From NCBI RefSeq assembly GCF_016124325.1, contig NZ_WGNY01000022.1, positions 94,903 to 158,902 of the forward strand: a stretch of DNA of 64,000 nucleotides, in the 5' to 3' direction. Of this stretch, positions 36,398-45,349 are shown one piece after another; within the stretch, counting starts at the first letter, position 1; each line of letters begins with the position of its first letter. A model generated the notes under the pieces. That model had not been told where the DNA came from and did not search any database. It worked only from the letters and a program-made list of their open reading frames with translations. This DNA comes from Phenylobacterium sp. GTDB taxonomy: Bacteria; Pseudomonadota; Alphaproteobacteria; Caulobacterales; Caulobacteraceae. Both the position numbers and the translations under genes were made by a program.

Positions 36398-39300
36398 CTA
36401 CCAGGCCTTGGTCAGCTGGATGGACGCGAACCGGCCCATCGGGCTGGCGTTGGCGGCGTCGAAGCCGACGCCCTGAGGGGAGTCATAGAACGGCGGATCC
36501 CGGTCGAAGAGGTTCAGCACGCTCACGACCACGGTGACGTCGTGCAGCGGATTCGCGTGCGACGCGGCAGCCGGACGCCAGCGGCCCTGGAGGTCGAAGG
36601 TCGTCCATGAAGAAATCGACTCGCCGTCGCCATAGCTGTCCACATGATTGGCGCTGACCGTCGCCGACCAGGGACCGCGGCTCCAGTCGAAGCTCGCGCG
36701 AGCCCGCCAGTCCACCGGCTCGCCCGGCGTGTCGAGCAGGCTGACCGCCGGCGTGTTCGGCGTCAGCTGCTGATCGTAGCGCGCCAGATAGGTCGCGCTG
36801 AGTGAGGCTTCGAACCGGTCCGGGCCCCGGTCGAAGCCGTAGGTCGCCGCCAGGTCGATCCCCTCGACGCGGGTCGAGGCCGTGTTCACATAGCGCGCAT
36901 CGACGACGGCGCCGTAGGCGTCGGCGGGAAACAGCCCCGGAAACGCGAAGGTCGGATCGGTGATCAGCCCGTTGATGGTCGCCAGGTCCGCGGGCTTGCT
37001 CGGGTCGAGGAAGGTGACGAACGGCGAGAACGCCGGGTCGCTGAGGGCGGTCGAGATGTGGTCCAGCGCCGGCCGGGCGATCCGGTTACGGAACCGGGTG
37101 TCGAACCAGGTGGCGCTGAGGCGCAGCCCCGGCAGAGTTTCCGGCGCAAAGTCGACGCCGGCCGACCAGGAGGTCGCGGTCTCCGGCTTGAGGTCCTGGT
37201 TTCCGCCGTAGCGGATCACTGACAGGAGCTTGGAGGGTCCCTTCTGCAGCAGGCTGGCGCCGAGATCGTTGGCCTCGAACACTTCCGAGAGCGTCGGCGC
37301 CCGGAAGCTCGTGCCGTAGCTGACTCTGACCGTGAGGTCGGACCGCGGCTTCCAGATCACGCCGAGCTTGGGGTCGGCGGTCGTGCCGACATCGTCATAG
37401 CGTTCCACGCGGCCGGCGACGGAGAGGTCGAGAGCCGCTATGCCGGGCAAGGCGTTGTCGGGCCCCACGATCGGGGCTCGCAGCTCGACGAACGCCGAGG
37501 ACACGGCGCGGTCATAGCCCGGCTTGCGGGTGGCGCTGGGCGCGACCGTCGAGGTGAACACCAGGTTCTTCTGATCGAAGGTCTCGGTGCGCCTCTGGAC
37601 GCCGAGCGCGAGCTTCACCCGCCCGCCCGGCGCCGAGAACAGGGTCCCGTCCGCCTGAACCGAGAGGGTGTCGACCTCATTGCGGCTCACCTGCCGTGAA
37701 AAGCCCGAGCCGATGAAACTCAGCACCGCTGCGCTGTTGGCCTTTCCGGCGCCGTAGGGATTGAAGTAGCCGTCCCGGACCGCCGAATAGGACGTCGCGG
37801 GATCGTCGGCGATGTTCCCCAGCGCCTCGCTCAGGAAGCGGGTGTTGACGACGTTGGTGTATTTGCGAGCGCCGACCTCCTGGGCGAAAGCGCCATAGGC
37901 TTCGGCGCGCCAGTCGCCCCACAGGTCGACCTTGAGGCCCGCCGACAGCCCGAGGCTCTCCGCATAGCCGCCGCTTATCGAGGCGCCGAGGTCGTTGGCG
38001 AACGAATAGCCGATCTGCTGGGTGGTCAACCCGGGCAGGGGGACGTAGTTCGGGTTGGCCGGCCGCATCGAAATCAGCGCGGTCGACGGCGCGCTCAGGA
38101 ACGTGAAGCGCCGCCGGGTGTAGCGGCCGTCCAGATCGACCGTGACCCGCGCACTGAGGCTCTGATCGAAGTGCCCATAGACGCTGTCGCGCCGATCGTC
38201 GGGAAGCAGGTCCGTGCCCGCACGCTGGTTCTGCAGGTTGATCTCGCCGGCGACGAAGTCGCCGGTGCCGGTCGCCGCGCCCGTCGGACCCGCCCGAATG
38301 GCGTAGATCGGCACATAGGTCGAGGTGGCCGAGTCGAGCCGCAGCACATTGCCGGGCGAACTGTAGATCGCCCGGTGATCCGTCCCGCCGAACGCACGCA
38401 GGTCAGTCGAGGCGGCATAGTCCCGGTCCGCGCCCAGGAGGTCGGCGCGATGATAGTATTCGTAGGCGAGAAGGGCGCGACCGCCTTGCCATGTCTTGCC
38501 GAGCGCCTGCGCGAACTGGGTCTCCTCGGCCGCGCCGCCGGACCCGACACCGTAGCGCGCGCGGGTCTCCGCGCCGTCGAGGCTCTTCCTGAGATGAATG
38601 TTCACCACGCCGCCCACGGCGTCGGAGCCGTAGAGCGCCGAGGCGCCGTCGAGCAGCACATCGACGCGCTCCACCGCGACGGCGGGAACCGCCGACACGT
38701 CGGCGAAGTCGCCCTTCGAGCCGGTGCCGGCCATGCGTCGGCCGTCGACCAGAACCAAGGTGGCGTCGCTGCCCAGGCCCCTGAGATTGACGCCCGAGGC
38801 GGCGAAGGTGTTGGTCCCCAGCGGATCGGCGCCGGCGAGCAGGCTCGTCGGGGTTCCGACGCCGCCGAAGTTCTGCGGCAGGCTGGCGAGGGCTTCGCCG
38901 ATCGTCGCATAACCCCGTTTGGTCAAAGCCTCGCCGTCCAGGGTGACGACTTCCGAGGGACCGCTTCCGACTCCGCGCAGGTGAGTTCCGGTGACTACCA
39001 CCTCGGCGATCATCGTGGGCGGCGCGGCGGGCGCAGTCTCCATGGCCCGATCGGAAGACGGGGCCCCATCGGGCGCCTCCAAGACCGATTGGGCGGCAGC
39101 CCGGATCACCCCATCCGCCGCGGGGCCGGACATGCCGGTCGGTCCCGTCGCGGGCCTGGCGCGCAGGATGATCGAGCCATCGACGGTGCGCCCCGCGACC
39201 AGGCCGCTTCCGGACAGCAGCCGCTCGAGCGCTTCATCCGCCGTGAAGCGACCCTTCAGGGCCGGCGCCTGCCGGCCGGCGACGAGGGCGGCCGAATAGA

Positions 39301-39484
39301 GCAACTGCCGATGGCTCTGCGCCGAATAGGCGACCAGCGCCGCCTCGAGCGTGCCCGACCGGATATCGAACGCGATGGCGGTCTCCGCCGCGATGACGAA
39401 GGCCGGCGTCGACGCCATCGCCGACGCCAGCCCCAGGGCCGAAGCCCCCTGCAACACGACCTGTCTCACTCGACTTCCACGCAT
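36398..39484 (-). CDS. TonB-dependent receptor with STN signalling domain, lasso locus
   Basis: The 1028-residue receptor is of the FecA type. After the signal peptide an STN domain (FDIRSGTLEAALVAYSAQSHRQLLYSAALVAG, then DEALERLLSGSGL) is the periplasmic part that talks to an anti-sigma factor. The plug (ASGVNLRGLGSDATLVLVDGRRMAGTG and LLDGASALYGSDAVGGVVNI) and barrel follow. The ATG at 39484 has AGGAGGGG just upstream; the in-frame extension to 39601 is less likely. FecR and FecI genes lie directly upstream. The likely substrate is the peptide made by this locus or by a neighbouring cell. That is inference. Confidence 0.9.
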   Translation of the reverse strand: MRGSRVRQVVLQGASALGLASAMASTPAFVIAAETAIAFDIRSGTLEAALVAYSAQSHRQLLYSAALVAGRQAPALKGRFTADEALERLLSGSGLVAGRTVDGSIILRARPATGPTGMSGPAADGVIRAAAQSVLEAPDGAPSSDRAMETAPAAPPTMIAEVVVTGTHLRGVGSGPSEVVTLDGEALTKRGYATIGEALASLPQNFGGVGTPTSLLAGADPLGTNTFAASGVNLRGLGSDATLVLVDGRRMAGTGSKGDFADVSAVPAVAVERVDVLLDGASALYGSDAVGGVVNIHLRKSLDGAETRARYGVGSGGAAEETQFAQALGKTWQGGRALLAYEYYHRADLLGADRDYAASTDLRAFGGTDHRAIYSSPGNVLRLDSATSTYVPIYAIRAGPTGAATGTGDFVAGEINLQNQRAGTDLLPDDRRDSVYGHFDQSLSARVTVDLDGRYTRRRFTFLSAPSTALISMRPANPNYVPLPGLTTQQIGYSFANDLGASISGGYAESLGLSAGLKVDLWGDWRAEAYGAFAQEVGARKYTNVVNTRFLSEALGNIADDPATSYSAVRDGYFNPYGAGKANSAAVLSFIGSGFSRQVSRNEVDTLSVQADGTLFSAPGGRVKLALGVQRRTETFDQKNLVFTSTVAPSATRKPGYDRAVSSAFVELRAPIVGPDNALPGIAALDLSVAGRVERYDDVGTTADPKLGVIWKPRSDLTVRVSYGTSFRAPTLSEVFEANDLGASLLQKGPSKLLSVIRYGGNQDLKPETATSWSAGVDFAPETLPGLRLSATWFDTRFRNRIARPALDHISTALSDPAFSPFVTFLDPSKPADLATINGLITDPTFAFPGLFPADAYGAVVDARYVNTASTRVEGIDLAATYGFDRGPDRFEASLSATYLARYDQQLTPNTPAVSLLDTPGEPVDWRARASFDWSRGPWSATVSANHVDSYGDGESISSWTTFDLQGRWRPAAASHANPLHDVTVVVSVLNLFDRDPPFYDSPQGVGFDAANASPMGRFASIQLTKAW

Positions 39485-39631
39485 GCCTATCCCCTCCTGG
39501 CGACGCGCATCGCGCCATCTAGGCGGCGGTCGGCCTTGCGCCGTGCGATGCGAATTGGGGGATAGACACCTGAGCCCCCGGCAAACCCTGACGGAGGGCA
39601 AAAAATAATCTCGGCGACGACCCGAAGGGCG

Positions 39632-40615
39632 TCACCGGTTCGGAGGACGCAGCAGGATGTCGCCGTCTGGTTGCTGGTGCGCTTCGAGCCCGTAGAGGTC
39701 CGAAACTGCGGCGGCCAGTGCGTCGGTTTCCCCGGCGTTGAACACGCCGTTGACCGGGGTCGCGGCGAGCTTGGCGTCGGCGTCGAGAATGATCTTGCGC
39801 CGGCTGTAGCGATTGGCTTCGTCGATCGCATCGGCGAGCGGCAGGCGACGGAAGATCAGCCGGCCTGTCGTCCAGCTGGAGACCGCGTTCGCATCGACGG
39901 CGACCGGAACTGCGGCCTTGGCGCCGGTGGTGATCTGCTGGCCGGGCGCGAGCGTCCATTCGCCTCGGCTGAGCGGACTGGCGTCCCGGACGGCGACCTT
40001 GCCGCGGATCAGCGTCACGCGGACATCCCCCGCGTCGCGCCGCACGTCGAACCGCGTACCCAGCGCCTCGATCCGCGTCTGTCCCGCCGCGACGACGAAG
40101 GGGCGGGACGGATCGTGGGTCACGTCGAACAGGGCCTGGCCCCGTTCCAGGGTGATCGAGCGCTTCGAGGCGTCGAGCCGCACCCGAACCTTGCTGTCGG
40201 TGTCGAGGTCGATGCTGGAGCCGTCGGCAAGCTCCACATGGCGACGCTCGCCGACACCGGTTCCGTAGGTCGAGCCGGCGAACCGCGAGCTGGCGACTAC
40301 GGCGCCGATCACGATGACCGCGAGGATCGCGGCGACCGCCGCCATCCGCCTGGGCGTGGCCGCGCCGGCGCCCCGCCGCATCGCGCCGCGCTCAAGGGCC
40401 TGCGCTGTCGCGCGGGCGATGTCGGGGTCGTTCTCGAGGCCGTCGCCCTTGCGCCACATCGCCTCGACGCGGGCGAACGCTTCTTCGTTCCCGGGCGCCG
40501 CGCGCCAGGCGAAGAAGTCCTCCAGGGTCTCGGCCTTGATCGAGCGGGTCTTCAGCCGCGCGAACCATGTCGCGGCCTCCTCCCGGGCCCGGTCGTCCTT
40601 GCTGTTCGTCGTCAT
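39632..40615 (-). CDS. FecR-type transmembrane anti-sigma regulator
   Basis: The 327-residue protein has a cytoplasmic N-terminal domain (EEAATWFARLKTRSIKAETLEDFFAWRAAPGNEEAFARVEAMW) that holds the ECF sigma factor. One membrane span follows near residues 88-110 (AAVAAILAVIVIGAVVA), then a periplasmic FecR domain (GERRHVELADGSSIDLDTDSKVRV and LERGQALFDVTHDPSRPFVVAAG) that contacts the receptor STN domain. It lies 15 bp after the sigma gene. Confidence 0.92.
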   Translation of the reverse strand: MTTNSKDDRAREEAATWFARLKTRSIKAETLEDFFAWRAAPGNEEAFARVEAMWRKGDGLENDPDIARATAQALERGAMRRGAGAATPRRMAAVAAILAVIVIGAVVASSRFAGSTYGTGVGERRHVELADGSSIDLDTDSKVRVRLDASKRSITLERGQALFDVTHDPSRPFVVAAGQTRIEALGTRFDVRRDAGDVRVTLIRGKVAVRDASPLSRGEWTLAPGQQITTGAKAAVPVAVDANAVSSWTTGRLIFRRLPLADAIDEANRYSRRKIILDADAKLAATPVNGVFNAGETDALAAAVSDLYGLEAHQQPDGDILLRPPNR

Positions 40616-40630
40616 CGAACGTCCCGCCGC

Positions 40631-41173
40631 CTATTCGCTGGTTCTCTTGGCGCAGAGCGCGACAGCCCGGGAAATCCGCCACTCCACGGTCTTGATCGAA
40701 AGGCCCAGGGACCGCGCGATCTCGTCGTTCGTCAGTCCGCTGAAGCGGCTCAGGATCATGACGTCCCTGTAGATCATCGGAAGTTCGAGCACGATCTGCT
40801 TGAACAGAAGGGCTTCGAACTGGTCAGGCGCGACGGCATGCCCGACATGGATCCGTTCCTCCACAAGCAAAGCGTTCAGGCGCCGGCCGTTCGACTCTCG
40901 CCGCAACTGGTTGCGCGCCAGGTTGCTCGCGATGCGCATCAGTAGTGCTTGAGGATGACGTATTTCCTGGGTCGCGTGATAGGGGGCGATGCGAATATAT
41001 GTTTCCTGGACGAGGTCGTCGGCGTCCGCGCCATATCGTCGCCGCAGCAACGCCCTCAGCCAGCCGGCATAGCGCCGATAGAGCTCGCCGAGCGCCTCTG
41101 CCGCCGCAGCGTCGGCTCGGCGCTCGTCCTCCGCCACGGCGAGGGCGTTCACGATGTCCGACTGCTGCGTCAT
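40631..41173 (-). CDS. FecI-type ECF sigma factor
   Basis: The 180-residue extracytoplasmic-function sigma factor has region 2 (LGELYRRYAGWLRALLRRRYG-type start, then DADDLVQETYIRI) and region 4 (LPMIYRDVMILSRFSGLTNDEIARSLGLSIKTVEWRISRAV). It is expected to direct transcription of the receptor and isopeptidase genes when the receptor is occupied. The start at 41173 (MTQQSDIV) is preferred to an ATG 39 bp upstream. A 75-bp repeat lies 40 bp upstream. Confidence 0.9.
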   Translation of the reverse strand: MTQQSDIVNALAVAEDERRADAAAAEALGELYRRYAGWLRALLRRRYGADADDLVQETYIRIAPYHATQEIRHPQALLMRIASNLARNQLRRESNGRRLNALLVEERIHVGHAVAPDQFEALLFKQIVLELPMIYRDVMILSRFSGLTNDEIARSLGLSIKTVEWRISRAVALCAKRTSE

Positions 41174-41212
41174 GGCCTCGCCTCGCTGTTCCGAGGCCAG
41201 ACCCGGCGACAT

Positions 41213-41291
41213 CCGGGTGTTGAGAACATGCTTGAGGCATGCGCCGACGCCTTTAGCCTTGCGGCCTGGACATACGCATCGGCCACGCCGG
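41213..41291. repeat. Dispersed ~75-bp repeat, copy A (upstream of fecI)
   Basis: Bases 41213-41286 match 45413-45486 at 66 of 74 positions in the same orientation. Copy A has an internal palindrome, CATGC-TTGAG-GCATG. It lies 40 bp upstream of the minus-strand sigma gene. The surrounding gap 41174-41493 has no other gene that I can support. Confidence 0.75.
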
Positions 41292-41493
41292 ACACGAGGG
41301 TGCGCGGAGCGGTCGTCTCAAGCGAGGTTCTCACGCCTCGGCGCCGCGGTGTCCGCGACGCGATGCAAGCCTAGGGTGAACGGGGCGCCGAACGCAAGTC
41401 GCACGCCGGTTCAGCGGAGGACCGGGTCCAAGGTCGCCCATTTGACGACTCCGCTCGGCCATTCCATGCAGGCGAGGTCCTCGGGGATTCGGA

Positions 41494-41730
41494 ATGTCCG
41501 CCAGCCGCAATGAAGCCTTGTCCGCCGCCAGGAAACTTCTCAGAACCTTCGGCAGCGCGCCCGAGCCGAGGCGGCAGGCCCGGGCCATCTACGCCGAGCT
41601 CACGCACGCTGCCGGCTGGACGGAAGGCGAGCGACGCGCGATCGACGCGTTCGGGGCGTGGCTGCTCGCCCAGCCATCCACATTGGAGCTGAAGCCACGT
41701 TGCGCCGACCTGCTGGCGACGCTCAGGTGA
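41494..41730 (+). CDS. Hypothetical 78-residue protein
   Basis: Unrecognised. The sequence is helical and basic at the start (MSASRNEALSAARKLLRTFG), contains AELTHAAGWTEGERRAIDAFGAWLLAQPS, and ends in CADLLATLR. There is no signal peptide or membrane segment. Codon use matches neighbouring genes, but the ribosome-binding site is weak. It stands alone between the lasso locus and the DUF3800 pseudogene. Confidence 0.45.
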   Translation: MSASRNEALSAARKLLRTFGSAPEPRRQARAIYAELTHAAGWTEGERRAIDAFGAWLLAQPSTLELKPRCADLLATLR

Positions 41731-42058
41731 TGATCAGGCCTCCGCCCGGGAGTAGCGTCGCAGTTTGAGGGTCGGCGAAAAAGGCGCCTGGCGAAGCCGT
41801 CGCTTCCTCACAGTCAACCACCGGCAACCGGGCGAATTGGATCTGACGCTCGTCGCCTAGCCAAGACCGACCTCACCGCTCGGGGCGGAGCGACGCGGCT
41901 CTGCTCATAAGCGATCGCTGCGGAGGACTGCGCGGGGTGGAAAGCGGTCACGCTGCAGGGCCGAGTAGTCTAATTTCTTCGTGGAGCGGCGGAGATCACC
42001 TCTGCGCCGGCGCGCAGGCGACCCTAGATCCCGTCGGCGGCGGACGAGAGGAGTGACC
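41731..42058. other. Intergenic stretch with no recognisable gene
   Basis: About 330 bp between the small hypothetical gene and the DUF3800 pseudogene. I see no tRNA, long repeat or plausible coding frame. It should contain the promoter for the downstream pair. GAGAGGAG at 42047-42054 is the pseudogene's Shine-Dalgarno sequence. Confidence 0.5.
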
Positions 42059-43123
42059 ATGGAATGTTTCCGGATCGACGAAAGCGGCTACACCGGGTTC
42101 GACCTGCTCAACCCCCAGTAACGTCTGCAGGGCGCCGCGGCAATCGCGATCAGCGACGACGACGCTGCTCGGCTGATCAAAGAACACTTCCCGCGTCTCC
42201 AGGCCCCGGAGCTGAAGTACCGCGCTCTGTCACGGCGGCCTGGCAGCCGGCCGCATCTTCTGGCGCTGCTGCGCGACCTGCTGCAGGGCTACAAATGCGT
42301 CACCCACGTTTTGGACAAGCGCTACATGTTGGTCCTGATGTTCTGTGACTACGCCGTGGAGCCCTGGTACTATAAGCGCGGAGCCGAATTCTATGCCGAT
42401 GGGCAGAACTATGCGATGGGATCGCTGCTGAGCGTCGTCGGACCGACGATGCTGGGGGCTGAGCCATTCGAGGCCATGCTGGCGGCCTTCCAGCTGGCGA
42501 TGAAAGAGAAGACCCCCGAGAGTCTGAACGCCCTGGTGGCCGCGGCGCGGCGTACTAACTGGCAAGCGTTTCCCGAGGCGATTGGGCCCCTGGCTAGGGA
42601 CGCGTGCCCGGACTGCCTGAGAGCGATCGCCACACCAGGTATCTCGACCGACCTCGCCATGGTGGTCATGCAGGCGTTGATCAGCCGGATGGAGATCATG
42701 TCGGACGGCCCCTATCGGGTGGAGCACGACGAGTCGAAGAACTTGGCCACGTACCATGAATTGCTACAGGCCTTCATCGACCACACCGATGAGGTCGAAC
42801 TGCGGCAGACGGCGATCGCCAGCTTCAAGTTCCCCCTGAAGCTGACCGAGGTGGCCCAGGTCGACTCCAAGACCTGCCCGGCCATCCAGTTAGCGGACGT
42901 AATGATCGGCGCGGCGCTTGAGGCGGGCAATATCATGACCGGCCAGCGTACGGACGGGCTTGATCCAGACGCCCTCCTGCCTCTCTTCAAGGATGATCAA
43001 TTGATCCACATGCTCCCGGACCTCGATTTTGAGGCGCAGAAGGAATTCCGCAGAGGCACCCAGGCGTCAGAGGTGATCGACTACTTCGCCGCGAATTTCG
43101 CCTCCAAGGGCCGGGTGTCCTGA
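42059..43123 (+). pseudogene. DUF3800 gene interrupted by a TAA codon
   Basis: From ATG at 42059 the frame reads MECFRIDESGYTGFDLLNPQ, then TAA at 42119-42121. It then continues open in the same frame to 43123 with sequence fitting the family (AIAISDDDAARLIKEHFPRL and ELKYRALSRR). Without the stop it would encode 354 residues, normal for DUF3800. The severed first 20 residues carry the DESG motif, part of the predicted RNase-H-like active site. A restart at 42311 would give 270 residues lacking it. Inactivation by a single C-to-T change in a CAA codon is the simplest reading; sequencing error or readthrough is possible. Confidence 0.8.
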
Positions 43124-43125
43124 TC

Positions 43126-43989
43126 GTGGCGGCGACCTGGGAGGTGGCCAAGGCCCGTAACCCAGCCGAGGTCTACAATGAGAAGCGGCGGATCATCTTC
43201 GCCCAGATGCAGAAGGACTCGGCCGTCGCCAAGACCTGGCTCGACGGCTACCGCAAGACGCTCGGCCCCACGGGTTATACGGGGCTGAAGGCGGAGGTCG
43301 CCTTCTTCGAACAGTACCGGAAGGACCTCAACCTAGTTGTCGCGGCTGACATCGGCGACGCGACCGACTTCGTCGGCGTCGTGGACGGCGCTATGCACCG
43401 GATCGACGTGACGACCAATATCGCCTTCAAGCGACTGGCTTCCTACGAGCCGCTGCAGCTGGAAGGCGCTCTCTATAAGGTCGCCGTGTTCGATCAGGGC
43501 AGCTTCGACCTTGTCGACATTAACTTCCCATTTTGTGGCCAGTGCCAGAGCGGCCGTATCCTGCCGACGGCTGTGCTGCTCGAGGAGAACCACAACCGGC
43601 ACGGCGACAGCCAATGGTCGAACGACCAGCTGCTGGTGAACATCTGCAGCGCCTGCGGCGAAGTCGAAGTCGCCGATCGCATCACCACCCCATTCCTCTA
43701 CGATTTCGGATCGCTCTACCGCGACCTCAACGAGGCGAAGTACGAGGCTGACGTGCTCGATGGGGCGCCGATCGATGTGCGCGCAGAGGCCGCCGCGTAT
43801 GCGCGCCGCGCTAGCCGCTACTTGTCGGACGTCTTCGGAACTCGCCTGGTCGCGGTCGGCGGCAAGGACTACGAGATCACAAGTCCACGCGACGGCGATG
43901 GCTACTGGACGGTGAAGTTCGAGGACCAGCTTCCGCTTGTGCAGGAGCACCTGCAGGACAAGTACCCGTGGGATCTCTCGAACGGCTGA
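43126..43989 (+). CDS. Unknown protein with two CxxC motifs, partner of the DUF3800 gene
   Basis: The 287-residue protein starts with GTG two bases after the DUF3800 stop, so the two form an operon. Cys137/Cys140 (FCGQC) and Cys174/Cys177 (CSACG) could bind one zinc. Upstream of them, AEVAFFEQYRKDLNLV and DFVGVVDGAMHRIDVTTN have the look of a PD-(D/E)XK nuclease core, but the expected final Lys is replaced, so this is tentative. I do not recognise the family. Its pairing with a DUF3800 protein hints at nucleic-acid handling or defence. Confidence 0.6.
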   Translation: MAATWEVAKARNPAEVYNEKRRIIFAQMQKDSAVAKTWLDGYRKTLGPTGYTGLKAEVAFFEQYRKDLNLVVAADIGDATDFVGVVDGAMHRIDVTTNIAFKRLASYEPLQLEGALYKVAVFDQGSFDLVDINFPFCGQCQSGRILPTAVLLEENHNRHGDSQWSNDQLLVNICSACGEVEVADRITTPFLYDFGSLYRDLNEAKYEADVLDGAPIDVRAEAAAYARRASRYLSDVFGTRLVAVGGKDYEITSPRDGDGYWTVKFEDQLPLVQEHLQDKYPWDLSNG

Positions 43990-44055
43990 TGTCGGCCTGA
44001 AGTTCGACGGACGCTCGTGCCCGCGACGTGGGCAGGCGATCACGAGGGGCTGCGG

Positions 44056-44373
44056 TCAGTCCGCCTCGGTGACGATCATGGTCGGCGCATGGCGCTCGGC
44101 GATGTCCTGGTGTTCGTACAGGCGAACGTCGCGGGCGATGTTCAGCCGCACGTAGATGGCGTTGGCCTGATGCCGGTCGATGGCGAGTTTCCACGCGTTG
44201 GCGGCGTCGCTGAGGCTGAGCGCCGTGCCGATACAGACCAGCGCCCCTTGGCCCGGGCCTGCGCGCAGGAAGGCGAAGTTACCGGCGCTCGCTGCAAGCT
44301 GAGCTGGGGCTGGCACGAGGCGGAAGCGATAGGTCGCGCCCGAGGCGCCTACGAGGTCGATGAAGGTTTTCAC
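44056..44373 (-). CDS. Small hypothetical protein downstream of the MNT-HEPN gene
   Basis: A 105-residue frame starting GTG at 44373: KTFIDLVGASGATYRFRLVP, then GNFAFLRAGPGQGALVCIGTALSLSD and YVRLNIARDVRLYEHQDIAERH. The conserved look of the KTFIDLVGASGATYRFR start supports a real gene. The longer frame upstream is Arg-rich shadow. It follows the nucleotidyltransferase-HEPN gene by 67 bp in the same direction and is convergent with the CxxC protein gene. Function unknown; it may be a partner of MNT-HEPN. Confidence 0.6.
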   Translation of the reverse strand: MKTFIDLVGASGATYRFRLVPAPAQLAASAGNFAFLRAGPGQGALVCIGTALSLSDAANAWKLAIDRHQANAIYVRLNIARDVRLYEHQDIAERHAPTMIVTEAD

Positions 44374-44440
44374 GGCGCTTCGATAGCCGGTTCGCCGTCT
44401 TCGAACCACAGGCGGCGCGCATGTTCTTCGATCCGGCCGC

Positions 44441-45349
44441 CTAAGGCGCCGACGCCTCCCGCCGAAGCGTTTCCAATCGTTCGAGGCAGACGCTCTGGAC
44501 GACATCGCGTAGGCGCACGGCGGACTCGGCCAGGGCGTCGAGGTCCTCGGCGCTGATCTTGTAGCTCGGCGAGTAGCGCGCCTCGACATAGGCGCGCTTC
44601 AGGAGTTCGAAACGGCGACGGTCGGTCTTGTTGTCGCGAGGCCAGGCCCCGATGAGCCGGGCGTCGGCCTGCTCGGCCAGAGAGCGCAGGAACTTGATGT
44701 TGTGCGAACGCGGAAAATAGAGCGTTCGGACCAGGAGGAAGCAGGCGTAGCAACGCTCGACGGCTTGATGCAGGAGGAAGGCGCCGTCGTTGAGCTCACT
44801 TTGCTCGATGGCGAAGCGCGCGATCTTGAGCGCGCTTTCGATCTTCTTGGACCAATCCTCAAAATACCCCTTCGCGACCTCATAGGCGTCCTTGGCCGTG
44901 GGCGGCATGGGTGTCGCCAAAGCGTGGCCGGGCAGCTCGTAGAGGACGATGCCGTCGCGGGCGATGTCGGTGAAGAAGTACTGGCCCTTGCCCAGGGCGG
45001 CGTTCACCTCCTGCAGGGTGTGGACGATGATGTTGACCGTGCGGCCGATCTTGGGGTCGCGCAGGATCTTGTCTTCGGCGACGTACCAGTAGTCGGCGAT
45101 GTCGGTCAGCTTCTCGTGGCTGACGACGATCAGCAGGTCGAAGTCCGACTGGTAGCCGTTGTGCGGCTCGTCCACCCAATCGCCCCGCGCATAGCTGCCG
45201 AACAGGATGATCTTGAGGATCTTCCCGTTCTTGCGGAACGGTTGGGTGCCGCCGGCGATCGCCTGCTCGAACTCGCCCATCAACAGGCCGATCACCCGTT
45301 CGAGTTCGCGCTGCTTGGCCGGGGGAAGGTGATCGATCTCGGTTCTCAT
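44441..45349 (-). CDS. Fused nucleotidyltransferase-HEPN protein
   Basis: The 302-residue protein joins two domains usually found as separate toxin and antitoxin. The N-terminal minimal nucleotidyltransferase shows IILFGSYARGDW and SDFDLLIVVS (the Gly-Ser and Asp-x-Asp metal site). The C-terminal HEPN domain, about residues 170-295, has SELNDGAFLLHQAVERCYACFLLVRTL. In two-gene MNT/HEPN modules the transferase adds AMP to HEPN, an RNase, to silence it. A fused form may be self-regulated or a sensor-effector. The ATG at 45349 is used; upstream frame is repeat DNA. Confidence 0.8.
   Translation of the reverse strand: MRTEIDHLPPAKQRELERVIGLLMGEFEQAIAGGTQPFRKNGKILKIILFGSYARGDWVDEPHNGYQSDFDLLIVVSHEKLTDIADYWYVAEDKILRDPKIGRTVNIIVHTLQEVNAALGKGQYFFTDIARDGIVLYELPGHALATPMPPTAKDAYEVAKGYFEDWSKKIESALKIARFAIEQSELNDGAFLLHQAVERCYACFLLVRTLYFPRSHNIKFLRSLAEQADARLIGAWPRDNKTDRRRFELLKRAYVEARYSPSYKISAEDLDALAESAVRLRDVVQSVCLERLETLRREASAP

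Noticed and set aside
41219..41290. A small peptide in the repeat (MLEACADAF in copy A, MLETCAGAF in copy B)
   Set aside because: The two copies differ mostly at amino-acid-changing positions and neither has a ribosome-binding site, so conserved coding is unlikely.
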